Shown here piece after piece: positions 43,020 to 51,708 of a stretch of 64,000 nt of DNA. The DNA is taken from the NCBI RefSeq assembly GCF_004526345.1, contig NZ_CP038213.1, forward strand, positions 2,232,001 to 2,296,000. The letters run 5' to 3'. The notes beneath the pieces were generated by a model. That model worked only from the letters and a program-made list of their open reading frames with translations, was not told where the DNA came from and did not search any database. Position 1 is the stretch's first letter. Every line of letters begins with the position of its first letter. Source of the DNA: Ornithinimicrobium flavum. GTDB taxonomy: Bacteria > Actinomycetota > Actinomycetes > Actinomycetales > Dermatophilaceae. A program made the translations under genes and the position numbers.

Positions 43020-43391
43020 GCCGACGGCTTCGTCCCGGGCGTGTTGCTGAGCACTTGGCGTTTCCACGCCCCGACCCGGCATATCCGTATCACGCTGCTG
43101 ATAATCCTGGGAAGACCGCTGTTTAGTGCAATGAGCAGGTCCAGGCTCTCGGCCTGACGAACCTTGCCAACGACGATCCGGCCGGGGCGTATTCGCGGCG
43201 CCTTCGTGTCGAAGCGCCACAGCGGGACCTCGCCGGCCACGGGAGGTCCGAGCGCAGAGCAGTCATCCTCAATTCGTCCTCAGAAGGTCCGCTAAGACCC
43301 CACCATGACCAACTACTGACCAACGACGTTTCCCCAGGTCAAATACGTTGTGCATCTCTGGTCCAGCGGTGATCAAGCCCTGCGGCCCCTT
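43020..43391. other. Right end of the island, no gene supported
   Basis: This stretch of 372 bp is somewhat lower in GC. A 74-codon minus-strand frame (43016-43240) exists but has no recognisable family or ribosome-binding site. TCCTCAATTCGTCCTCAG at 43265-43282 resembles TCCTCAGCCCGTCCTCAG at 39685-39702 (15/18), a possible integrase arm site. No excisionase gene is seen. Confidence 0.6.
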
Positions 43392-43421
43392 CCCGGCGTG
43401 CCGGCCGACTCATCCACACCA
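43392..43421 (+). repeat. Right attachment site (attR)
   Basis: This direct copy of 39614-39643 matches at 29 of 30 bases. It is the 3' tail of rnpB left behind by integration and marks the right border of the 3.8-kb element. Core chromosomal sequence resumes with the acyltransferase gene. Confidence 0.85.
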
Positions 43422-43463
43422 TCCCTTGCGCCCCTCACCCCGGGCCGCCCGGGCCGTGCCATG

Positions 43464-44795
43464 ATGAGCCGCGTGCCAGGCCGACCGACGCCGCTCGGCG
43501 CCGCGGCACGGGTGGACCCCAGCGAGCACGGCGGGGCGGCCGACGGGCGGGACTGGTTGGTCGACCTGGCGCGGATCGTCGCGGTCGGGGTCGTCGTGGT
43601 CATGCACTGGCTCTTCCTCCGGGTCACCGTGGTCGACGGGGCGATGCGGACCGACCCCGCCCTGTCCGGCCCGGTGGTGCTCGCCCTGACCTGGGTCCTG
43701 ATGGTGCTGCCCCTCTTCCTCCTGGCGGCCGGGTTCGCCGGCACCCGCCTCGCCGACCGCCACCGCGCCGAGGGCACCGGCTACCCGGCATACCTCGCGC
43801 CCCGGTTGCTCCGGGTCACCAGCCCCGTGCTGGTGCTCGTCACCGTCACGATGGGGGTTGTCCTCCTGGTCGCGGCGGTCGACCCGGGGTCGGCGCGGAG
43901 GCTCACCGCGGTCACCGGCAACCACCTGTGGTTCCTCGTCGTCTACCTGCTGTGCCTGGTCGTGGCTCCCGCCGTGGTGGCGCTCCACGACCGGCACGGG
44001 TGGTGGGTGGTGCCGGGGGTGCTGCTGGGCGGTGCGCTGCTGGTGGACCTGGCGTGGTTCTCAGGAGCCGTCGGTTACGAGCCGGCGCGGTGGGCCAACC
44101 TGGTGCTGGTCTGGCTCTTCTGCCACCAGCTGGGTGTGCTGCACGCCCGGGGCACGCTGCGCTCCCGGTCCGCTCGGGTGCCCGTGCTGGTGCTGCTGGC
44201 CGCCGTCGGCGCCCTGCTGGCGATGGTCGTGGCCGGGCCCTACGCGCCGGCCAACATCGGGATGGCCGACCGGCCGACCTCCAACCTGACCCCGCCCAAC
44301 GCGGCCCTGGCGCTGGTGGGGGTCGCGCAGCTGGCCGTCCTGACCCTGCTCGCCCGGGTCGTCGGTGACCGGGTGCCCCCGCCGGCGGTGCGGGCCGCGG
44401 TGCGCTGGCTCAATCCCCGCCTGGTGCTGATCTACCTGTGGCACGTCCCCGCGCTGGGTGCGGTGACCTTCGTGGGGCTGCTCGCCCCCGAGGTGCTGCT
44501 GCCCGCGGGGACGGGGGCGTGGCTGGCCCTGCGGCCTCTCTACCTGGTGCTGGCCGTCGGCCTGCTGTGGCTGGTGATGGTGCCGGCCGGCGCCTGGGAG
44601 CTGCGGATGCACCGCCGCCGGGTCAGCACGCGTACGGCGGTGGTGCTGCCGTCGGCCGGCCTGGCGGTGGGCGGCACCGCCCTGGCCTGGCACTGGGGCA
44701 TCGGTCCTGCGCCGCTACCTCTGCTGGCGCTGGCCCTCCTGCTGTCAGCCGTGGTCCTCCTAGTGCGTCCTCCGGTCCCCGGGACACGCGGCTGA
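43464..44795 (+). CDS. Acyltransferase-3 family membrane protein
   Basis: This 443-residue integral membrane protein has about ten hydrophobic helices. The N-terminal block LVDLARIVAVGVVVVMHWLF resembles the R-x10-H region of acyltransferase-3 enzymes, with the conserved His before WLF. LNPRLVLIYLWHVPALGAV near residue 310 is another family block. These enzymes O-acylate glycans, lipids or small molecules at the envelope; the acceptor is unknown. It starts just outside attR, so it probably lay next to rnpB before the insertion. Two adjacent ATGs (43461, 43464) and GTG 43473 are possible starts. Confidence 0.83.
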   Translation: MSRVPGRPTPLGAAARVDPSEHGGAADGRDWLVDLARIVAVGVVVVMHWLFLRVTVVDGAMRTDPALSGPVVLALTWVLMVLPLFLLAAGFAGTRLADRHRAEGTGYPAYLAPRLLRVTSPVLVLVTVTMGVVLLVAAVDPGSARRLTAVTGNHLWFLVVYLLCLVVAPAVVALHDRHGWWVVPGVLLGGALLVDLAWFSGAVGYEPARWANLVLVWLFCHQLGVLHARGTLRSRSARVPVLVLLAAVGALLAMVVAGPYAPANIGMADRPTSNLTPPNAALALVGVAQLAVLTLLARVVGDRVPPPAVRAAVRWLNPRLVLIYLWHVPALGAVTFVGLLAPEVLLPAGTGAWLALRPLYLVLAVGLLWLVMVPAGAWELRMHRRRVSTRTAVVLPSAGLAVGGTALAWHWGIGPAPLPLLALALLLSAVVLLVRPPVPGTRG

Positions 44796-44805
44796 CCCCA
44801 GGGGA

Positions 44806-44976
44806 TCAGAGGTGGCCGTTGACGAGGTCGAGCAGCACGAACAGGACGGCGAAGGCGGCGAAGGTCCCGATGCCGTAGAGCAGCACGGTGTTCATGCTCC
44901 GGGGGTCCTTCTGCCCGACGGGCACGGTGCGAGCGGTCGTGGCGGGCGTGGAGGAGTCCTGGTGCGGGGTGGCCAT
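44806..44976 (-). CDS. Small single-pass membrane protein
   Basis: This protein of 56 aa starts at ATG 44976. A hydrophilic N-terminus (TPHQDSSTPATTARTVPVGQ) is followed by one transmembrane segment, TVLLYGIGTFAAFAVLFVLLDLV (residues about 30-52). Codon use is strongly GC-ending like its neighbours. It lies 5 bp after the HAD gene stop on the same strand, so it is likely the operon's last gene. It is too short for most gene finders. Function is unknown. Confidence 0.72.
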   Translation of the reverse strand: MATPHQDSSTPATTARTVPVGQKDPRSMNTVLLYGIGTFAAFAVLFVLLDLVNGHL

Positions 44977-44981
44977 GCGGG

Positions 44982-45821
44982 TCAGTCTACGGGAGGGTGG
45001 TCCAGCAACCGACCGGCGAGCGTGCGCGCCACGCCGTCCTCCCCGTTGGCGGGCACGTGGTGGTCAGCCATTGCCAGGACGTCGGGGTGCGCGTTGGCCA
45101 CGGCGAAGGACGTGCCGGCCCAGTCCAGCATGGGCAGGTCGTTGGGCATGTCACCGAAGGCCCACACGCTGCCGGCCGGCACGCTGGGCGCCTGCTCGGC
45201 GCACCAGTGCGCGAGCGCGAGCGCCTTGGTCACCCCGAGCGGGGTGATCTCGCCGAGCCGGACCGCCCCCGAGTGCGCCACCTCGGCACGCCCGTCGACG
45301 ACCCGGGCGACGCGCGCGGAGATGACCTCGGTGGACCAGTCGGGGTGGGTCACGAGGATCTTGCCGGCAGGCTCCTGGGCCAGCTCACGGATCTCCCCCA
45401 CCAACCACTGCCCCGTGCTGCGCCCGGTCGGGCGCATGAACCCCGGCTCGCGGGCGAACCCGCGCAAGGACTCCGTCGCGAGGGTCACACCGGGCAGCTC
45501 CCGCCGCAGGTCCTCCAGCAGCTCACCGAGCAGCTCGCGGGCCATGAGCCGGCTGGCGACGATCTGCCTCGCGGCGAGGTCGTAGGTGAAGGCGCCGTTG
45601 CCACACAGCGCCAGGCCGGTCACCCCGAGGTCGGCCAGCTCGTCCATCCACCGAGGGGGTCGCGCCGTCACGAGGACCACCCGCACGCCCAGGTCGGCCA
45701 CTTGGTCCAGGACGTCCCTGGTGTAGGCGGAGACGGACCCGTCCGGTCTCAGCAGCGTGCCGTCGCAGTCGGTGGCGACGACGCTCGGAGCCGCGGGTGC
45801 GGGCCGCTGGGAGGCGGTCAC
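44982..45821 (-). CDS. HAD-superfamily hydrolase, Cof type (subclass IIB)
   Basis: This 279-residue phosphatase has motif I VATDCDGTLLRPDG, motif II VVLVTAR, a class-IIB cap domain (about 85-195), and motifs III/IV in GVTKALALAHWC and VWAFGDMPNDLPML. It dephosphorylates an unknown sugar phosphate or cofactor. GTG 45821 overlaps the stop of the RNB exonuclease gene (GTGA), so translation is coupled. Confidence 0.92.
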   Translation of the reverse strand: MTASQRPAPAAPSVVATDCDGTLLRPDGSVSAYTRDVLDQVADLGVRVVLVTARPPRWMDELADLGVTGLALCGNGAFTYDLAARQIVASRLMARELLGELLEDLRRELPGVTLATESLRGFAREPGFMRPTGRSTGQWLVGEIRELAQEPAGKILVTHPDWSTEVISARVARVVDGRAEVAHSGAVRLGEITPLGVTKALALAHWCAEQAPSVPAGSVWAFGDMPNDLPMLDWAGTSFAVANAHPDVLAMADHHVPANGEDGVARTLAGRLLDHPPVD

Positions 45822-47284
45822 GGCGCGGGGGTCTCCTCCTCGACGATGCTCAGCTCGACGCGACGGGCCAGGATGTCGGCCTCGTCCACCCGGACGCTGA
45901 CCTGGCTGCCGAGCTCGGCGCTGCCTCGCGCCACCTCGCTCACCGGGGGGTTGTCGAGGTGGACGATGACGTCACCCCGCGGGAGACCGTCGACGACCAC
46001 CGCCCGGAAGGTGTGCCCCACCCTGTCCGCCAGGACGGCGGCCTCGACGGCGTCGATGCAGGCGCGGTCGACGGCCCTGGTGCGCTGGCCGGTCTGCGCC
46101 ATCACCTCCGGCAGACGGGGCAACGCCTCGCGGGCCCACGCCGGCACCTCGTCCCCCGACGACAGGGCCTCGCACACGGCCAGCCCGAAGCGGTCGACCA
46201 GTCGGCGCAAGGGGGCCGTCACGTGCGCGTACGGCGCGGCCAGCGCGGCCTGCACCCGCTCCCCCTCGTCCGGGAGCTCCCCGTCGAAGGCGGTGTAGCC
46301 GGCCCCGCGGAAGAGCGCGGTCGCCGCGCTGACGATCGCGAGGTGGGCGGGGTCCGCCCTGTCCAGCGTGCGGAGGAAGTCGCCGTACGCCATACCCTGC
46401 GGCCACTCCCGCCCCAGGGCCCGCGCCTCCCGGCGGAACCGGGCGACCGCCTCGTCGGTCGGCACCGGCATGGTCCGCAGGATGCCCACACCGCCCTCGA
46501 GCATCATCTCCGCCGCCACCATGCCGGTGAGCAGCGAGATCTGCGCGTTCCAGTCCTCGGCCGGCAGGAGCGGACGCAGCCGCAGCTCGTAGTCGCAGTC
46601 CGCCCCGACCTGCACCTCCTGCTGGGGCATGGGCAGGCTGGCGCCGCCCCGGTCGGACTCCCGCTGGATCCGCAGCTCCCCCACCTCGCGCAGGAGCATC
46701 AGCGTCTCCTCGGCCTCTCCCCCGTCGACCAGCTCCTGCACCTGCTCGTAGTCGTACCGCCGCCGCGAACGGACCATCGCCCGGTACAGCTCCGCACTCT
46801 CGCGCTGGCCCGTCGCCGTCAGCCGGATGTCCCACACGTAGGCCGGGCGGACCACGTCCGGCAGCAGGCTGGCCGCGTCCTCGCTGAGCTCCGGGGGATG
46901 GAGGGGGACGCGCCGGTCGGGGCAGTAGACGGTCTGGCCCCGCAGCCAGGTCTCGGTGTCCAGCGCACCCCCGGGCCGCAGGAAGGCCGGCACGTCGGCG
47001 ATCGCGTAGCGCACCCGGAACCCCTCCCCGTGCCGCTCTATGTGCATCGCCTGGTCGAGGTCCATGGAGCCGGGCGGGTCGATGGTCACCAGCTCCACGG
47101 CGGTCTCGTCGCGCTCGGGCAGGTCGGGTGCGGCGACACCGGCGGCCACCTCCTGGCGCACCTCGGGCGAGAACTCCTCCGGCACCTCCTGCTCGGCCCG
47201 GACCTGCTCGAAGGCCTGCTCCAGCAGCCGCCCCGTCGACGTCTCGGTCGGGTCGCAGGCCAGGGACGTCGCTCGCTGCAGCAT
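45818..47284 (-). CDS. RNB-domain ribonuclease
   Basis: This 488-residue 3'-5' exoribonuclease is related to RNase II/R. The RNB catalytic domain starts near residue 70 with VTIDPPGSMDLDQAMHIE (the Asp cluster holds magnesium). It continues through YAIADVPAFLRPGGALD, VYCPDRRVPLHPPELSED, and APYAHVTAPLRRLVDRFG near residue 375. It lacks the N-terminal cold-shock domains and a clear C-terminal S1 domain, which is usual for the short actinobacterial form. TAAGGT on the minus strand (47292-47297) ends 7 nt before ATG 47284, so it is predicted to be leaderless. It is divergent from yaaA. Confidence 0.92.
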   Translation of the reverse strand: MLQRATSLACDPTETSTGRLLEQAFEQVRAEQEVPEEFSPEVRQEVAAGVAAPDLPERDETAVELVTIDPPGSMDLDQAMHIERHGEGFRVRYAIADVPAFLRPGGALDTETWLRGQTVYCPDRRVPLHPPELSEDAASLLPDVVRPAYVWDIRLTATGQRESAELYRAMVRSRRRYDYEQVQELVDGGEAEETLMLLREVGELRIQRESDRGGASLPMPQQEVQVGADCDYELRLRPLLPAEDWNAQISLLTGMVAAEMMLEGGVGILRTMPVPTDEAVARFRREARALGREWPQGMAYGDFLRTLDRADPAHLAIVSAATALFRGAGYTAFDGELPDEGERVQAALAAPYAHVTAPLRRLVDRFGLAVCEALSSGDEVPAWAREALPRLPEVMAQTGQRTRAVDRACIDAVEAAVLADRVGHTFRAVVVDGLPRGDVIVHLDNPPVSEVARGSAELGSQVSVRVDEADILARRVELSIVEEETPAP

Positions 47285-47324
47285 GGCCCACACCTTACGG
47301 GGGTCGATGACCTACCCTCCTGTG

Positions 47325-48065
47325 GTGCTCATCCTGCTGCCGCCCTCGGAGTCCAAGGCCACCCGGGCCCGTGGTGCCAGCCTGCGGTGGGACCGGCTGT
47401 CCTCTCCCGAGCTGACGGAGCCCCGGCAGCAGGTGGCGCGGGCGCTGGCCGCGGCGAGCGCCCGGATCGACGCGCCGGTCGTCCTGTCGGTCAGCGCGAC
47501 GCTGGGAGAGGACGTCGCCCGGAACCTCCGGCTCGGGAGCGCCCCGACGCTGCCGGCCCGCGAGCTCTACACCGGTGTCCTCTACGACGCGCTCGACCTG
47601 GCGGGCCTGGACCCGGCGTCGTCACGCAGGGCCACGGCGCGCCTGCGGGTGGTGTCGGCGCTCTACGGCCTGGTGCGGATGACCGACCGGCTGGCGCCCT
47701 ACCGGCTCGCCATGGGGGTCAACCTGCCCGGGGTGGGTCCGCTCGCCTCCTTCTGGCGCCCGCACCTGGCCCCGGTGCTGACCGGCGCCGCCGGTCGGGG
47801 CCTCGTGGTCGACACCCGCTCCAGCACGTATGCCGCCGCCTGGAGCCCCCGCGGGAGCCTCGCCGAGCGCTGGGTGCAGGTCAAGGTGCCCGGTGCCACC
47901 CACATGGCCAAGCACACCCGCGGCCTGGTGGCCCGCGCCCTGGTCGGGGCCCCGTCCGACCCTCGGACGCCCCAGGACCTGGTGACGGCGCTCGAGGATC
48001 GGTTCCGGCTGCGGCTGGAGCAGAACCGTGGCGGCGGCTGGTCGCTCGAGGCGACGGCCCGCTGA
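47325..48065 (+). CDS. yaaA: YaaA/DUF328 peroxide-stress protein
   Basis: This protein of 246 aa has the canonical YaaA start VLILLPPSESK and family blocks YTGVLYDALD, VVSALYGLVRMTDRLAPYRL and FWRPHL. YaaA limits free iron and DNA damage during peroxide stress in Escherichia coli, and some members bind DNA. I chose GTG 47325 because it matches the family N-terminus and TACCCT (47313-47318) ends 6 nt before it. ATG 47307 with a GGGGG ribosome-binding site is the alternative. Its stop overlaps the next ATG by one base. Confidence 0.88.
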   Translation: MLILLPPSESKATRARGASLRWDRLSSPELTEPRQQVARALAAASARIDAPVVLSVSATLGEDVARNLRLGSAPTLPARELYTGVLYDALDLAGLDPASSRRATARLRVVSALYGLVRMTDRLAPYRLAMGVNLPGVGPLASFWRPHLAPVLTGAAGRGLVVDTRSSTYAAAWSPRGSLAERWVQVKVPGATHMAKHTRGLVARALVGAPSDPRTPQDLVTALEDRFRLRLEQNRGGGWSLEATAR

Positions 48066-48709
48066 TGGCCCCCGTGCGGCAGCGCACCCTGGGATGGATC
48101 GGGGCCGGCCTGCTCGGCACGGCCCTGCTCGCCGCCGTCCTCGGCGGGGACCGCGACGAGCGGGTCCGGCCCGAGCTGGTCGCGGCCTACGTCGGTGCCG
48201 TGGAGCGACTGCCGCAGGAGGTGCCGGGGTGCGAGGGTCTGACCTGGCAGGTGCTCGCCGGCATCGGGAGGGTGGAGTCCGGGCACGCCCGCGGGAGCGA
48301 GGTCGACGCCGTGGGCCGCACCGACCCCCAGATCCTCGGTCCCCTCCTCGACGGCTCGGGTGCCGGGGGCAACACCACGCCGGTCGAGGACTCCGACCTG
48401 GGCCGCCTCGACGGCGACACGCAGTTCGACCGCGCGGTCGGGCCGATGCAGTTCATCCCCACGAGCTGGGAGCTCTACGGGCGGGACGCGAGCGGCGACG
48501 GCGTCGCCGACCCCCACAACGTCCACGACGCGGCGCTGTCCGCGGCGGTCCACCTGTGCGGCTTCACCCCCGTCGACCTGTCCGACCGGGGCGAGCTGCG
48601 GAGAGCGGTCCTGCGCTACAACCAGTCCGGGCGCTACGCCGACGAGGTCCTCGAGCACGCGGACCGCTACGCAGAGCGCTACGGCCCGGACGGCACGCGG
48701 CTGGACTGA
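48065..48709 (+). CDS. Lytic transglycosylase (MltB/SLT-like), secreted
   Basis: This protein of 214 aa has an N-terminal membrane anchor or signal peptide (residues 10-27, LGWIGAGLLGTALLAAVLG) and a lysozyme-like domain. LTWQVLAGIGRVESGHAR carries the catalytic Glu, AVGPMQFIPTSWELYGRDASG is the conserved MltB-type block, and VLRYNQSGRYADEVL the closing helix. It cleaves peptidoglycan outside the membrane. It is coupled to yaaA (TGATG). Confidence 0.9.
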   Translation: MAPVRQRTLGWIGAGLLGTALLAAVLGGDRDERVRPELVAAYVGAVERLPQEVPGCEGLTWQVLAGIGRVESGHARGSEVDAVGRTDPQILGPLLDGSGAGGNTTPVEDSDLGRLDGDTQFDRAVGPMQFIPTSWELYGRDASGDGVADPHNVHDAALSAAVHLCGFTPVDLSDRGELRRAVLRYNQSGRYADEVLEHADRYAERYGPDGTRLD

Positions 48710-48721
48710 GCGACTCGCGCG

Positions 48722-50056
48722 TCAGTCCAGCGAAGAGTCGAGGATCCGCATGGCGACCGGCGCCGGCCCGGGGTCGAGGGCGGGGTCGTAGAGGTGGTGG
48801 GTGTCGTTGACGAAAGCCACCTGCACGCCACCGTCCGGCCACACCTCGACGGCCGACAGCGAGGCCGGCGCGGTGGCGATCGACCACGCTCGCTCGTGGT
48901 CGACCCCGAGCAGCCGGGCCAGGACGGACATGAGCACGATCCGGTGCGTGGCCACGACGACGGTCCCGCCCCGGGCCGTGGCCCGGGACAGTGCGGCCGC
49001 GACCCGCCGGTCCAGCTCCCGCCGGCTCTCCCCGCCCGGGCGTCGGTAGTCGGGGTCCGCACGCAGCCGCCGCAGGTCTTGGCCGTACCGGGACAGCAGC
49101 TCGGGCATGGCGCGCCCGTCCCAGTCCCCGAACCCCTGCTCGTCCCAGTCGGCGTCCTCCTCCCGCTCGACCCCCAGCGCGTCGGCGATGGCCTGACCGG
49201 TCTGCCGGGCCCGCTGCAACGAGGAGCTCACGACGGTGACCGGGCCCGGCTCGGACCTCCCCACGAGGGCCTCGACGGCCCGCGCGGCCGCGCGGGCCTG
49301 GGCCAGCCCGGTGGTGTTGAGGGAGGGGTCGGCCCCGCCCCGGCCGTCGAGCCGGTGCTCGACCGTGAAGTCCGTGACGCCGTGGCGCACCAGGACCAAC
49401 CTGGTCTGGCCCTCCAGCACCGGCACCGTCTCGTCGGAGAGCAGCAGGTCGCTCACGGGGGCCTTCGCCTCGCCGAACGTCGGCCGGACCAGCTGCCGGT
49501 CGTGGTAGGCCCGACCCCCGCCCCGCGCCGTCCCCTCGTCCTCCTCGAGCTCGGACCAGGGGTCCGGGTCGTCGTCCGCCCCGCTCTGGCCAGCGGCGGC
49601 CCGGACGTGGTCACGGTGGACGGTCCGCCCGTCCATGCCGTCGTTGGACAGGGCGTCGGCGGCACCGTTGCGCTCCCGCGGGATCCAGGTGAACTCGACG
49701 GACCCGTCCTGGCTCTGCACCTCGTCGACCAGACGGCGGGCGTCCAGCGCCAACCGACGCATGTCGGCGTGCTTGATCTTCCACCGCCCGGTCATCTGCT
49801 CCACCACGAGCTTGGAGTCCATGCGGACCTCGACGGTCGCCCCCTGCGCGAGCCCCAGGTCCAGGACGGCGCGCAGGCCCTCGACGAGACCGGTGTACTC
49901 GGCCACGTTGTTGGAGACCTTGCCCAGGGGCCCGGCACGCTCCGCCAGCAGCCGACCGGTCCGCGCGTCCCGCACCAGCGCGCCGAAGCCCCCCACCCCG
50001 GGGTTGCCTCGGGAGCCGCCGTCAGCCTCGACGACCAGGGCCCGGCGCAGGGTCAC
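48722..50056 (-). CDS. Bifunctional RNase H / histidine phosphatase (RnhA-CobC type)
   Basis: This is a 444-residue fusion typical of actinobacteria. The N-terminal RNase HI domain (1-135) starts VEADGGSRGNPGVGGFGA, with catalytic acids there and in VAEYTGLVEGL and DSKLVVEQM. A linker follows. The C-terminal histidine-phosphatase domain (about 215-444) has LVLVRHGVTDFTVEHRLDGRGG and the second His in VVVATHRIVLMS. Related proteins hydrolyse RNA-DNA hybrids and alpha-ribazole phosphate. GTG 50056 overlaps the stop of the zinc-ribbon gene. Confidence 0.93.
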   Translation of the reverse strand: MTLRRALVVEADGGSRGNPGVGGFGALVRDARTGRLLAERAGPLGKVSNNVAEYTGLVEGLRAVLDLGLAQGATVEVRMDSKLVVEQMTGRWKIKHADMRRLALDARRLVDEVQSQDGSVEFTWIPRERNGAADALSNDGMDGRTVHRDHVRAAAGQSGADDDPDPWSELEEDEGTARGGGRAYHDRQLVRPTFGEAKAPVSDLLLSDETVPVLEGQTRLVLVRHGVTDFTVEHRLDGRGGADPSLNTTGLAQARAAARAVEALVGRSEPGPVTVVSSSLQRARQTGQAIADALGVEREEDADWDEQGFGDWDGRAMPELLSRYGQDLRRLRADPDYRRPGGESRRELDRRVAAALSRATARGGTVVVATHRIVLMSVLARLLGVDHERAWSIATAPASLSAVEVWPDGGVQVAFVNDTHHLYDPALDPGPAPVAMRILDSSLD

Positions 50057-50790
50057 AGCCCGGACTCCGGCGTCCGCACCAGGATGCGACCGCACTCCTC
50101 GCAGCGCAGCACCTCGTCCTCCGCCGCGGCCCGGATCCGGCCCAGGTCCACCGCGTTGATGTCCAGGCGGCACCCGCCGCACCGCCGCTGCTGCAGCGCT
50201 GCCGCCCCGCTGCCCAGCTGGGCCCGCAGCCGTTCGTAGAGCGCCAGGAGGTCCGCCGGGAGCTCTGCGGTCAGGGCGGTCCGTCCACCCTCGACCTCAG
50301 CCTTCTCGGCCTCGATCGCCGCGGCCTTCTCGTCCCGCACCGCCCTCAGCTCGGCGAGCCGGGCGGAGTGCTCGTCCAGCGCGCCGCGGGCCTCGCGCTC
50401 GGCCGCCTCCGCCGACTCCGCCCGCTCCATGACCTCGAGCTCCTCGTCCTCGAGCACACCCTGACGGCGCCCCAGGGACTCCAGCTCGTGCTGCAGGGCT
50501 TGCAGGTCCTTGGCGCTGCCCGTCCCCGACTCCAGCCGTTGCCGGTCCCTCGCGGCCCGGTCCCGCACCAGCTGCACGGCCGCCTCCGCCCGCGCGACCT
50601 CGCGCTGCAGGTCGCTGACCTCGGTGCCGGTGCGGACGACGGCCTCCTGCAGGGCGGGCAGACGCGCCTCCATCCGGTCGATGTCGGTCTGCTCGGGCAG
50701 CGTCCGGAGCCGGTGCGCGAGCTGGTTGACGGTCGTGTCCAGATCGACGAGGTCGAGCAGTCTGGCCTGCATCTGCGGGGACGCCTTCAC
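50053..50790 (-). CDS. Coiled-coil protein with C4 zinc ribbon
   Basis: This protein of 245 aa has a long coiled coil from about residue 15 to 180, rich in Glu/Ala/Arg heptads. It ends in a zinc ribbon with CGGCRLDI and CEECGRILV. This is the CT398/HP0958-like architecture that hooks nucleic acids or export cargo in other phyla; in actinobacteria the role is unproven. The constant neighbourhood with nif3 and the RNase H fusion is conserved in relatives. It overlaps both neighbours by 4 bp. Confidence 0.9.
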   Translation of the reverse strand: MKASPQMQARLLDLVDLDTTVNQLAHRLRTLPEQTDIDRMEARLPALQEAVVRTGTEVSDLQREVARAEAAVQLVRDRAARDRQRLESGTGSAKDLQALQHELESLGRRQGVLEDEELEVMERAESAEAAEREARGALDEHSARLAELRAVRDEKAAAIEAEKAEVEGGRTALTAELPADLLALYERLRAQLGSGAAALQQRRCGGCRLDINAVDLGRIRAAAEDEVLRCEECGRILVRTPESGL

Positions 50791-51707
50791 GGCATACCTC
50801 CTGTGGTGGTGCGGTCGGCGGACGGGTCTGGCACGTGCTCGCGAGGACCCCTGGCACCGACGACGAAGTCCCAGGGGTCGGTGCGCACGGAGGAGATCCG
50901 CAGGCTCACGCTATCCCCCAGCCGGGCGGCGAGCAGGTCCCGCAGGCCGGGCAGCCACAGCCACTCGCTGGCCCAGTGGCCGGCGTCGACGAGGTATGGG
51001 GTGCCGTCCCCGCCCGCGCGCTCCCTCGCGCGGGACTCCTCCCTCGCCTCGAGCGCGGGGTGGTGCCGCAGGTCAGCCGTCACGTAGACGTCCGCACCGC
51101 TGCTGCGCACGGCGTCGAAGGCGGAGTCGCCCGCACCGCCCAGGAGGGCGACGGTGCGCACCTCGGCGTCCGCGGGGCCGCTGACCCGCACCCCGACCGC
51201 GCTCGGCGGCAGCGCCGCGGCCAGACGGGAGGCGAAGTCCGCCAGGGAGACCGGCCGGTCCAGCTCCCCCACCCGACCCAGCTCCTGGTCCTCGACCACC
51301 GAGAGGGGACGGGTGGCCGCGAGCCCGCAGGCGGCGGCCAGGGCGTGGCCCACGCCGGGGTCGGCGACGTCGGCGTTGGTGTGGGCGCAGTAGAGCGCCA
51401 CGTCGTTCACGAGGAGGTCGTGGATCGTGGCCCCCTTGGCGCTGGTGGTCGCCACCGAGTGGATCCCGCGGAGCAGGAGCGGGTGGTGGGCGACGATGAG
51501 GTCCGCCCCGGTCCGCACCGCCTCGGCCACCACGTCCAGGGTGGGGTCCACGGCGAGCAGGACGGTCGTCACCGGCTGGTCGGGGTCACCGGCCGCCAGC
51601 CCGACCCGGTCCCAGGACTGGGCGGTGCCCGGCGGGTAGAGCTCCTCCAGGACCGCCACGACGTCCCGCAGCCGCGGCGCCGACGATGTCGCTCTGCTGT
51701 TGTCCAC
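50787..51707 (-). CDS. Nif3-like dinuclear metal centre protein (DUF34)
   Basis: This protein of 306 aa has the Nif3 metal-binding motifs AHHPLLLRG, YCAHTNADV and ADLRHHPALEAREE, plus the N-terminal SWDRVGLAAG block. Members are hexameric with a two-metal site; GTP cyclohydrolase I type 2 annotations are based on weak similarity. It is first in the nif3/zinc-ribbon/RNase H run, and its start lies right next to tRNA-Val. Confidence 0.92.
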   Translation of the reverse strand: MDNSRATSSAPRLRDVVAVLEELYPPGTAQSWDRVGLAAGDPDQPVTTVLLAVDPTLDVVAEAVRTGADLIVAHHPLLLRGIHSVATTSAKGATIHDLLVNDVALYCAHTNADVADPGVGHALAAACGLAATRPLSVVEDQELGRVGELDRPVSLADFASRLAAALPPSAVGVRVSGPADAEVRTVALLGGAGDSAFDAVRSSGADVYVTADLRHHPALEAREESRARERAGGDGTPYLVDAGHWASEWLWLPGLRDLLAARLGDSVSLRISSVRTDPWDFVVGARGPREHVPDPSADRTTTGGMP

Positions 51708-51708
51708 G

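Noticed and set aside
43016..43240. 74-codon minus-strand frame at the island's right end
   Set aside because: No ribosome-binding site, no recognisable family, and it overlaps the DUF4411 stop. It may be a remnant but is not supported as a gene.
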